Positions 1 to 6,411 of a stretch of 9,791 nucleotides of DNA are shown here, piece by piece; the stretch's first letter is position 1; each line of letters starts with the position of its first letter. Made by a program: the position numbers and the translations under genes. The DNA is from UBA11512 sp964623895 (GTDB taxonomy: Bacteria > Bacillota > Clostridia > Oscillospirales > CAG-272): contig CAZUWA010000042.1 in NCBI GenBank assembly GCA_964623895.1, forward strand, positions 1 through 9,791, written 5' to 3'. The notes beneath the pieces were generated by a model. That model searched no databases and was not told where the DNA came from. It saw nothing but the letters and a program-made list of their open reading frames with translations.

Positions 1-489
1 TGCCAAATGCCATTCGGTCACAAACATCATGATCAAACAGCCGACAAACTGAGTCGCGGCGCTGATGATGGTAGGTAAACTGTTGGTCATGCCCTGTTGC
101 AGAGTGGAAACATCGTTTGTAATGCGGCTTAGAATGTCGCCGGTAGATGTTTCGCCAAATTGCTTTTGAGGAACTTTATTGATCTTTACTGCCAGATCGT
201 GACGCATCCTTTTAGATGCTTTCAGGGTAACCGTTGCCATAATGTAATGCTCTATAAAGTTCGCAAAAGCACCGATCAGATAGAATGCGATCAGCAAAAA
301 TCCGATCTTGGCGATCGCCGACATATCAATTCCGCCAACAAGTCCTTCGGAGATGATATTGGTGATTTCACCGATTTTATCCGGCGCCATGATGGTCATG
401 ATCGCCGATACCGCCGCAAGAATGAGCGCAATAACAACAAACGGTAAATCTCCCATATATTTAAAAATCTTAGATAAAGTCTTTTTCAT
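1..489 (-). CDS. ABC exporter half-transporter, second subunit (partial: N-terminal 163 residues)
   Basis: Only the start of this gene is in the window; it runs off the left edge in frame, still in the membrane domain. The visible 163 residues begin MKKTLSKIFKYM and contain hydrophobic segments at about 16-34, 60-75 and 144-157. Between the last two lies the loop that ends QKQFGETSTGDILSRITNDV (residues 109-128), which is typical of the type IV ABC exporter membrane domain of multidrug and lipid exporters. The ATG at 489 is preceded by a near-perfect Shine-Dalgarno AAGGAGGTGG at 494-503. That site overlaps the TAA stop of the preceding half-transporter, so the two are almost certainly co-transcribed and translationally coupled. 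Inference: this is the partner that carries the catalytically competent ATPase residues, because the neighbouring subunit has degenerate ones. The ATPase domain itself is not visible, so this cannot be confirmed here. Confidence 0.93.
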   Translation of the reverse strand, partial: MKKTLSKIFKYMGDLPFVVIALILAAVSAIMTIMAPDKIGEITNIISEGLVGGIDMSAIAKIGFLLIAFYLIGAFANFIEHYIMATVTLKASKRMRHDLAVKINKVPQKQFGETSTGDILSRITNDVSTLQQGMTNSLPTIISAATQFVGCLIMMFVTEWHLA

Positions 490-501
490 TCTGCCACCTC
501 C

Positions 502-2256
502 TTATGCCAATTCTGCCGCAGTAAGTTGCGACTGAGCGATCTCACGATAAACGGAGCAATTTTTCATCAACTCTTCGTGTGTGCCGATCCCTACTGCCTC
601 ACCACGTTCCAAAACAATAATTTGGTCTGCATCCTTGATCGTGCTGATCCGCTGTGCAACGATCACTTTCGTTGTGTTTTTCAGATCCTTGCCCAGTCCT
701 TGACGAAGCATCGCATCGGTTTTATAGTCAAGTGCGGAAAAAGAGTCATCAAAAATAAGGATTTCCGGTTTACGCGCAAGCGCACGTGCAATGGAAAGTC
801 GCTGTTTCTGACCGCCGGATACATTTTTGCCAAGTTGCAGGATCTTGTGCTCCGCTCCATCCTCCATCCTGTTTACAAATTCCTCAGACTGCGAAACAGA
901 AAGAGCCATACGCACAGCATCCTCATCAAATCCATTTTGTGACTGGCCGAAGGTAATATTATCCCGAATACTTCCGGCAAACAGAACCGCCTTTTGCGTA
1001 ATATATCCGAGTTTGTTATAAAGTCCTTCAAAAGAATAGTCTTTAATATTGACACCATCTATCAGCACTTCTCCGGCAGTGGCATCGTAAAACCTTGCCA
1101 TCAAAGAAACAAGAGTCGTTTTGCCGCAACCTGTCGCACCGATAACCGCAAGAGTCTGTCCCCTCTCCACCCGGAAAGAAAGATTACTGAGCGCCTCTTC
1201 GCCCGCTTCGGGATAAGAGAAAGATACGTTCTTAAACTCCACCGTACCGATTTCCTCGCCGGAATTCGTTTTTCCTTCACAGATCGTTGCAGTCTTATCC
1301 AACACTTCGTTGATACGTTCCGCCGACACCTGCGCCGCAGGTATCATCATAAATACCATGATCAGCATCATAAAGGACATCACCACATAGGTCGCATAGG
1401 TACTGAAAACCACTACATCGCTGAACATGATCAGTCTTGATGCACCATCGGTAAGCGCAATTTGATCGATCAGCGCTGCGCCAAGCCAATAAATCGCAAG
1501 AGACAACCCGTTCATACAAGTACTCATAATTGGCATCATCAAAGAGAAAAGTCTCTGATTTTTAAGCTGGGTATTCATCATTTCATTGTTGGGAACATCA
1601 AATTTTTCTGTTTGATACTCTTCCGCATTAAACGCATGAACCACATTGATACCGGTCAGATTTTCTCTTGCAATACGGTTTTGTGTATCGGTAAGTTTTT
1701 GAACCTTACGAAAACGAGGCATACAGACCCCCATGATCGACAGCACGGTAACGCAGATGATCACAACAGCGGATGCGGTAACAGCAGAAAGTTCCCAACT
1801 TTTTCCAAGTATCTTAATAATTGCCCACACCGCCATAATGGGTGCCTTGACCAACGACTGTAATCCCATAGAGACAATCATTTGAAGCTGTGTTATATCG
1901 TTGGTAGTACGTGTGATCAGACTGGGAATAGAAAACTTTTCAGTCTCCGCCTTGCCTAATGTCATCACATGGGTAAACAACTTATCGCGAACAGCAAAAC
2001 TGTATCCGGAGGCGATTTTTGAAGTCAAAAAGCCGCATGCAACGGCAAGCACCGCACTTGCAAGGGTGCAACCAAGCATTTTCGCTCCGATATTGATAAT
2101 GTCATCCATTTGTCCCTCGGTTTTGATGAGCAATGTCAACTCGCTCATATAATCGGGCATCGTCAGTTCAAAATACACCTGACCGACGATCAGTACAACT
2201 GCAATGAGAACCATGATCCGTTCTCTTTTTTGCATATTTTTCAGTAATTTTATCAT
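502..2256 (-). CDS. ABC exporter half-transporter with degenerate ATPase site (heterodimeric multidrug-type)
   Basis: This 584-residue protein is a complete half-transporter, with the membrane domain at about residues 15-310 and the ATPase domain at about 337-575. In the ATPase domain I see Walker A GATGCGKT (373-380), Q-loop Gln421, signature VSGGQ (479-483) and Walker B ILIFDD (499-504). The residue after Walker B, normally a catalytic Glu, is Asp504, and the H-loop His is replaced by Gln535 (VIVAQRIS). This pairing is known from the non-catalytic subunit of heterodimeric exporters such as TM287/TM288, so the protein probably works with the next gene as an ATP-driven membrane exporter. The ATG at 2256 has AAAGGAGG about 10 nt upstream. 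The gene follows the MarR regulator by 21 nt and precedes its partner by 12 nt. Substrate unknown; drugs, peptides or lipids are all possible. Confidence 0.95.
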   Translation of the reverse strand: MIKLLKNMQKRERIMVLIAVVLIVGQVYFELTMPDYMSELTLLIKTEGQMDDIINIGAKMLGCTLASAVLAVACGFLTSKIASGYSFAVRDKLFTHVMTLGKAETEKFSIPSLITRTTNDITQLQMIVSMGLQSLVKAPIMAVWAIIKILGKSWELSAVTASAVVIICVTVLSIMGVCMPRFRKVQKLTDTQNRIARENLTGINVVHAFNAEEYQTEKFDVPNNEMMNTQLKNQRLFSLMMPIMSTCMNGLSLAIYWLGAALIDQIALTDGASRLIMFSDVVVFSTYATYVVMSFMMLIMVFMMIPAAQVSAERINEVLDKTATICEGKTNSGEEIGTVEFKNVSFSYPEAGEEALSNLSFRVERGQTLAVIGATGCGKTTLVSLMARFYDATAGEVLIDGVNIKDYSFEGLYNKLGYITQKAVLFAGSIRDNITFGQSQNGFDEDAVRMALSVSQSEEFVNRMEDGAEHKILQLGKNVSGGQKQRLSIARALARKPEILIFDDSFSALDYKTDAMLRQGLGKDLKNTTKVIVAQRISTIKDADQIIVLERGEAVGIGTHEELMKNCSVYREIAQSQLTAAELA

Positions 2257-2277
2257 AATGGTATTTCCTCCTTTACG

Positions 2278-2718
2278 TCAACAGGATTTGATCAGTTTAT
2301 CAATGTTTCCGTTCATGACCTGAAAACAGTGTTCCATAACTGCAAATTCTTCCTCGGTCAATCCGCAAACGATCGATTTCGTAAATTGTTCTTGTGCCTT
2401 TCTGCCGATATCAATGAGCGGCATCGCCTTTTCCGTACACACAAGAATATCTTTTCGCCTGTCGCCCGGATAAGCTTTGCGTTCCAGCAATCCTTCATTG
2501 ACCAAGCGCTCTACATGCGCAGACACATTCGCACGTTTCAGTCCTCTGCATTCACACATATCTCTTGCAGTTGCTAAAGCAGGGTTATTGGCAAAAAACA
2601 AAAGAATGCCGATCGCAGTATGCGGTATACCCGTTTCCTTACTCAACGGCAACAGCGCTTGCTCATAGGCTAAGCCGAGTTTTTTTGCGTATCCGTTCAT
2701 TTCTTGAATGGTGATCAT
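2278..2718 (-). CDS. MarR-family transcriptional regulator
   Basis: This 146-residue protein has the usual MarR length and layout: N-terminal dimerisation helices, a winged helix-turn-helix at about 35-97, and C-terminal dimerisation helices at about 98-145. The recognition helix is around RANVSAHVERLVNEGLL (62-78), and the wing carries the conserved DRR (86-88) inside YPGDRRKDILV. It is the first gene of a three-gene unit with the two ABC half-transporters. In such cassettes the regulator usually represses its own promoter and is released by a compound the exporter handles; that role is inferred from context. The ATG at 2718 has an ideal AAGGAGGG 7 nt upstream. Six cysteines in a short protein, including a Cys-x-Cys at 55-57 just before the recognition helix, leave room for thiol- or metal-based sensing, but nothing proves it. 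Confidence 0.93.
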   Translation of the reverse strand: MITIQEMNGYAKKLGLAYEQALLPLSKETGIPHTAIGILLFFANNPALATARDMCECRGLKRANVSAHVERLVNEGLLERKAYPGDRRKDILVCTEKAMPLIDIGRKAQEQFTKSIVCGLTEEEFAVMEHCFQVMNGNIDKLIKSC

Positions 2719-2758
2719 CTACTGGCCCTCCTTGTAATTCATTATCAAACTGTTCATT

Positions 2759-2787
2759 ATTGTACTATATAAAATCGAACGATACAA
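2759..2787 (-). promoter_or_regulatory. Candidate sigma-A promoter of the MarR-ABC-ABC unit
   Basis: On the minus strand a -35 TTGTAT (2782-2787) and a -10 TACAAT (2759-2764) are separated by exactly 17 bp, which puts the transcription start near 2752 and leaves a leader of about 34 nt. Two possible operators overlap it. One is a dyad, TTGTA-N18-TACAA (2760-2787), running from the -10 to the -35. The other is a direct repeat of TTCATTAT (plus-strand reading) at 2738-2745 and 2753-2760, 15 bp apart, flanking the start. Either could bind the MarR protein; which one does cannot be decided from sequence. Confidence 0.6.
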
Positions 2788-2856
2788 CAGATAGCAAATG
2801 AATAGTATGTAAAAAAATCGTGAATACAAAATGCTTCTTCCCAAAAAGCATTTCTG

Positions 2857-2896
2857 CAAAAAACAAGCGATGCCGAGTTTTAAAACTCAGCATCGC
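2857..2896 (-). terminator. Intrinsic terminator of the two-component/acyltransferase/glycosyltransferase unit
   Basis: A long hairpin at 2867-2896 pairs GCGATGC with GCATCGC, then continues after one mismatch through a self-complementary GAGTTTTAAAACTC centre. On the minus strand it is followed at once by TTGTTTTTTGC. It lies about 107 nt after the stop of acyltransferase B and before the MarR promoter, so it separates the two transcription units. A weaker hairpin (AAATGCTT/AAGCATTT, 2829-2853) follows and may be a backup. The tract on the plus-strand side is not T-rich, so termination is probably one-directional. Confidence 0.85.
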
Positions 2897-3003
2897 TCTA
2901 TATGGTATCATGCCATCTCGCACAACAGATGCCACAAAACAGTTTGATCATTCATTTGACTACTTTAAGAACACCCAACTGTTTTCCGGAGCATTTTCTG
3001 TTT
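2897..3003 (-). other. 3' untranslated region between acyltransferase B and its terminator
   Basis: No credible coding frame is present in these 107 nt. They hold an inverted repeat, AAAACAGTT (2936-2944) with AACTGTTTT (2977-2985), with a 32-nt loop, plus smaller dyads nearer the terminator. The stretch may only be a structured 3' end. A small RNA processed from the transcript is conceivable but unsupported. Confidence 0.35.
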
Positions 3004-3816
3004 TCATGATCCATTATAGCATTCGCGATATTTCGCCAAAACGATCGTTGCATTTTCTTCTGCCATTCTGCGAGCATTATCCCGCGCAGTTTTGCTTGGA
3101 TCGGGATAGATTGGCGGCAGAATGTGGACAGTATATTCCTGTACCGGAAAGCCATCGGCGTCAAGCAACGTCGGATGATCCTGCAGGCTGATGAAGCAAG
3201 GTAGGATCGGCACACCTGCTCTTGCGGCAAAAGTGAATGCCCCACTCATGTACGGACGAGGCTTTCGATAATTCCACCACATCGACTGTTCGGGATAGAT
3301 CAAGATCTTTTCACCTTTTTTAAGAAGCGCATTGACCCCTTCGGTCATCTCCTTGAGAACATGAATATCAGACGGGATCGGCAAAGTATAGCAATTCTTG
3401 AACAAATAGCCGAAAAAACCGGAAAAACTGTAATTCCCTTCGCGTATGACACGATATAGCCGCAATCTTCCCGGCAATATCGACCGCACCGCACGGTAAA
3501 CGGCATAATTATCCGCCAGATTAAAATGATTACAGGTGATCACCGCCCCACTTTTCAAAAGAGAAAGATTTTCTTTTCCCTGCGGTTCTTTCAAGATAAA
3601 CTGCTTTTTGGCGATTAGATTCCTGTAATACAGATCAGCCGCACCGGAAGACAGCACCCCTGCCATGTGGGAAAACCATTTTTTCGTTTGATAATCCACC
3701 TGTCCGGGTAGGATCGGTTCGGCAGGCGGATCATCTTCGACATCCGCATTGAACCTTCCCTCCTTTTCACACTCCGCGATGCGCGCAAGCACTGCCAGCC
3801 GTTCTTCTCTTGACAT
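3004..3816 (-). CDS. PlsC-like (LPLAT) acyltransferase B
   Basis: This 270-residue protein belongs to the lysophospholipid acyltransferase family, which moves an acyl chain onto a lysophospholipid or related acceptor at the membrane. The catalytic HX4D motif is NHFNLAD (His97, Asp102). The acceptor-binding motif is IYPEQSMW (173-180), where the usual PEG has become PEQ, and it leads into the W-N-Y-RP-GAF block shared with acyltransferase A. The fourth motif is GVPILP (201-206). An acidic N-terminal stretch of about 45 residues precedes the domain, and there is no obvious signal peptide. The gene starts 12 nt after the GT8 B stop, with GAGAGG upstream, and is the last gene before the terminator. 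Inference: it acylates a glycerolipid or glycolipid made by its neighbours. The true acceptor is unknown, and a role as an ordinary phosphatidic acid synthase is not excluded. Confidence 0.88.
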   Translation of the reverse strand: MSREERLAVLARIAECEKEGRFNADVEDDPPAEPILPGQVDYQTKKWFSHMAGVLSSGAADLYYRNLIAKKQFILKEPQGKENLSLLKSGAVITCNHFNLADNYAVYRAVRSILPGRLRLYRVIREGNYSFSGFFGYLFKNCYTLPIPSDIHVLKEMTEGVNALLKKGEKILIYPEQSMWWNYRKPRPYMSGAFTFAARAGVPILPCFISLQDHPTLLDADGFPVQEYTVHILPPIYPDPSKTARDNARRMAEENATIVLAKYRECYNGS

Positions 3817-3828
3817 CCTTATTTCCTC

Positions 3829-4794
3829 TCAGTCTTTCGGAAGCCGCACTTCCTTGCCTTCCGAAAGAAGTTTTGCAAAGGTAATCGACGCATTTTCCTC
3901 AATCTTGGCGGCATTTGAAATCAAAAATGCCATTTTTTCCATATCCACACTTTCGTCTTTCGGAGTTCTTGCATTTTTGATTGCCATGATTTCTTTATAA
4001 AAATCATTCTGCTCCGCATATTTCCAAAAATCATCCCCATACGGAGCCGTCCTCATCAACCAGGGCTTCTGATACAAATTATAGTGAATCAGCATGGGGC
4101 AGTCATTCTGTATCTCGCCACCGGTTGCCATTCTATTCCAACCGGACTCAAGATAATGCACCCTGCCGTTGCAAATAAAATTCAGATAGTCCTGATCGGG
4201 CGCAACCGTTTCAAAATGATATTTATTCAAAAGATACAAAAATCTATCTCTGACACCTGCATTCCGAAGTTCTTTTAAATTCATCAACAAAACGCCGGAA
4301 TTGAAGTATTCATTGATCGGAACTGCAACCACATTTTTGACATAACTGACCAGTGGCGCAATATTTTCAATCGAATGGTCCTGAACCACACCCAAAAGAT
4401 TGTCTTTAAGATCTGTATTGTAAAGTTTTGAGATGTCCCCAGCCACAACGATGTCGCTGTCGAGATAGATCGCCTTATCATATTCGGAAAAGAAGTTTGC
4501 AATAAACAGTCTGAAATAGATCGTCAAGGTAAAAACATCTGCTCGCAAGCGGTGTTCCGCCCGATCGTCGATCGAAGCGCACCCACGCATATCCACAAAA
4601 CGAAGTTTTGCTCGGTCGCCGACTGTTTTGGTCAGTCGATCCTTATTTTCTGATGAAATATCACCATCGAGAACGATCAAGTGATATGTATAACTTGGGG
4701 ATGCATTTTGCAAAAGCGAGTCGATCGCTACCGACAGAAAAGGAACGTAAGCGTTATCTGCCGAGAAAAAAATAGGAATGATCGTCTTATTCAT
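3829..4794 (-). CDS. GT8-family glycosyltransferase B
   Basis: This 321-residue protein matches glycosyltransferase family 8 (LgtC-like, GT-A fold), which uses a nucleotide-sugar donor and a metal held by a DxD motif. Visible marks are the N-terminal IPIFFSADNAYVPFLSVAID (6-25), the metal motif YLDSD (110-114), FNSGVLLMN (164-172), APDQDYLN (198-205), HYN (237-239) and KPW (243-245). A helical tail of about 60 residues follows, absent from GT8 A. The frame is open upstream to 4878, but that start would overlap GT8 A by 62 nt and add 28 residues with no family resemblance. The ATG at 4794 gives a standard N-terminus 22 nt after the preceding stop, although its ribosome site (AGAAAGAAG) is weak and distant. 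The sugar and acceptor cannot be read from sequence; an acceptor lipid is inferred from the flanking acyltransferases. Confidence 0.9.
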   Translation of the reverse strand: MNKTIIPIFFSADNAYVPFLSVAIDSLLQNASPSYTYHLIVLDGDISSENKDRLTKTVGDRAKLRFVDMRGCASIDDRAEHRLRADVFTLTIYFRLFIANFFSEYDKAIYLDSDIVVAGDISKLYNTDLKDNLLGVVQDHSIENIAPLVSYVKNVVAVPINEYFNSGVLLMNLKELRNAGVRDRFLYLLNKYHFETVAPDQDYLNFICNGRVHYLESGWNRMATGGEIQNDCPMLIHYNLYQKPWLMRTAPYGDDFWKYAEQNDFYKEIMAIKNARTPKDESVDMEKMAFLISNAAKIEENASITFAKLLSEGKEVRLPKD

Positions 4795-4816
4795 AGAAAA
4801 ATCGTGTCTTCTTTCT

Positions 4817-5647
4817 TTATAATGTTTTGATGCGATTCCATTGCTCATTAAATTCATCGAGCAAGTCATCATAGTCATGCAATTTTAATCTTTCGTGTAC
4901 CGTTTCAACATCCCACGGCTTAACAGTCACCTTGTGAAAATAAGGAAACAGTCTGAAGGTCGTAGTAAAATGGTGACAAACGGTATCCTTGTGCAGTCTG
5001 CGCTGCTCGTTATACTTGCGCGGAAGAATCAGTTTCCGATCGGCATACTTGTTTAACGCTGCCTGATCGGGCAAAAGCGTTTGTTCTTCCTTGCAAAAAC
5101 GTCTGCATCGCGCAAGAAGCCCTGTTTGGCGAATTTTGTCCATATTCATCAAAAGAACACCCGAATTGAGATAATCTCTTTTGAACAGATGCTTTTTATA
5201 GATATGACTGCCGTAAAAATCATATACCCCGGCAAGTTCGACATCTGAAATATCGGTATCGAACAGCGGCTCAACGCTCTCTCTGCACAGTACATCGGTA
5301 TCAAGATACAACAGTTTTCCTGTCAATTCCGGACAAAGATCCGCATACAGTCTGAGCATACAATAGGGCGTAAAACGCGTTTCGATATTGGCGCTCGGAA
5401 ATTCAGCAAGAAAGGCTTCGGTCGCATCGATCAGCCTGACAAAACTGCCGGCATGTTTTCTTTTGACCAACCGATCCAGTTCCTCAATCAGATCGCCGCC
5501 GATCGGATGATACTGCCTGTCCGCAACCTTGATCGTCATCGTCATAACATAGACGGAAAGCGAACATTCTTCATGCTCTAAAAGCGAAAGGACTGTTAAC
5601 AGCAATCCCTTCTCCATCGCATCATTCCCGCAAAAAAGGATGTTCAT
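4817..5647 (-). CDS. GT8-family glycosyltransferase A
   Basis: This 276-residue protein is a second family 8 glycosyltransferase and a diverged relative of GT8 B. It shows MNILFCGNDAMEKGLLLTVL at the N-terminus, the metal-binding LLYLDTD (112-118), YLNSGVLLMN (159-168), LLPDQAALN (191-199), HHF (225-227) and KPW (243-245). KPW falls at the same position as in GT8 B, but this protein ends about 30 residues later. I chose the ATG at 5647, which has AAGGAG (5656-5661) 8 nt upstream. The GTG at 5653 would leave only 2 nt of spacing. The start follows the acyltransferase A stop by 2 nt, so the two are probably translationally coupled. The protein is likely cytosolic, acting at the inner membrane face. 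Donor and acceptor unknown. Confidence 0.9.
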   Translation of the reverse strand: MNILFCGNDAMEKGLLLTVLSLLEHEECSLSVYVMTMTIKVADRQYHPIGGDLIEELDRLVKRKHAGSFVRLIDATEAFLAEFPSANIETRFTPYCMLRLYADLCPELTGKLLYLDTDVLCRESVEPLFDTDISDVELAGVYDFYGSHIYKKHLFKRDYLNSGVLLMNMDKIRQTGLLARCRRFCKEEQTLLPDQAALNKYADRKLILPRKYNEQRRLHKDTVCHHFTTTFRLFPYFHKVTVKPWDVETVHERLKLHDYDDLLDEFNEQWNRIKTL

Positions 5648-5649
5648 CC

Positions 5650-6411
5650 TCACTTCTCCTTCCGGATATATTCATAGTAGCAGGCGTCGCTCTTGCGCGC
5701 TATCTCTGTCATTCTGTACCGTATGCGTTCTCCAAATGCCTTTTTTTCCGCGCGCCTGTTGTTCGTGGGATCGGGATAAAAGGGACCGTCAATATACAGT
5801 GTTACCGCAGGTTTCTTTATAAACTTACGCTTGCGGTAAACGGTGACCATCGTAAACGCAGGCACGCCCAATTCCACCGGATAATGAAACGCTCCCGGTG
5901 CAAAGGGACGAATACCGGTATACCATGGCCAAAGATGCCCTTCCGGATAGATGACCACACAACTTTTTTCTTCAATGCGCCGTTTCACAGCTTCTCCGAA
6001 CTGCCGCTGTCCCTTGATATTCGATGCCGTTGGTAAAGCTCCGAGTGTTGGTAACAGTTTTCCGATCACCGGCAAGGAAAGGTTGGCAGGACTCACCACC
6101 GTATAAATACGTTTGGGCGCTGTCGGCAATGCCGGAAAGAGGACATCCCCCACCGGTTGGGTATGATTGCAGTACAGAAAATATCCTGTATCCGTCATCC
6201 CCTTCATTTTCTCTTTCCCAATGATCTTTCCGCCGAAAAACAGTTTAAAATACAGCCATCCTACCGCTTTTGCAAGAGAATACAGCAGTCTTCCTCCTGT
6301 CTTCCGACGCTCATCGATCCATTTGTAATCCTCCGGCAACGGGACATTTTGTCGCCCGTGTACGACCACATCTTCTTCAAAAGAAGTATAAAATATTTTC
6401 TTACTTTTCAT
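5650..6411 (-). CDS. PlsC-like (LPLAT) acyltransferase A with a variant HX5D motif
   Basis: This 253-residue protein belongs to the same acyltransferase superfamily as acyltransferase B. The segment CNHTQPVGD (81-89) holds the catalytic His83 and Asp89 with five residues between them, where the family norm is four. The reading was rechecked codon by codon and shows no frameshift. The acceptor motif is YPEGHLWPWY (155-164), then RPFAPGAF (168-175) and GVPAF (182-186). FYPDP (211-215) near the end matches IYPDP in acyltransferase B, so the two look like paralogues. A hydrophobic segment at about 44-60 may seat it on the membrane. The start is the ATG at 6411, inside the end of the kinase gene (11-nt overlap); an upstream TTG at 6432 lacks a ribosome site. 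Inference: it acylates an acceptor in the glycolipid pathway encoded here. Activity should not be assumed until the motif is tested. Confidence 0.88.
   Translation of the reverse strand: MKSKKIFYTSFEEDVVVHGRQNVPLPEDYKWIDERRKTGGRLLYSLAKAVGWLYFKLFFGGKIIGKEKMKGMTDTGYFLYCNHTQPVGDVLFPALPTAPKRIYTVVSPANLSLPVIGKLLPTLGALPTASNIKGQRQFGEAVKRRIEEKSCVVIYPEGHLWPWYTGIRPFAPGAFHYPVELGVPAFTMVTVYRKRKFIKKPAVTLYIDGPFYPDPTNNRRAEKKAFGERIRYRMTEIARKSDACYYEYIRKEK
5656..5661 (-). promoter_or_regulatory. Ribosome binding site that fixes the GT8 A start
   Basis: The minus strand reads AAGGAG inside the last codons of acyltransferase A, 8 nt before the ATG at 5647 and only 2 nt before the alternative GTG at 5653. The spacing favours the ATG. 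Confidence 0.75.

Noticed and set aside
4795..4878. Upstream extension of GT8 B to an ATG at 4878
   Set aside because: It would overlap the end of GT8 A by 62 nt, and the added 28 residues do not resemble a GT8 N-terminus, while MNKTIIPIFFSADN does.
3829..5647. Reading the two GT8 genes as lipopolysaccharide core synthesis (LgtC/WaaJ)
   Set aside because: GT8 proteins are often labelled so by similarity, but everything else in the window points to a Gram-positive cell without lipopolysaccharide. Only the family, not the product, is claimed.
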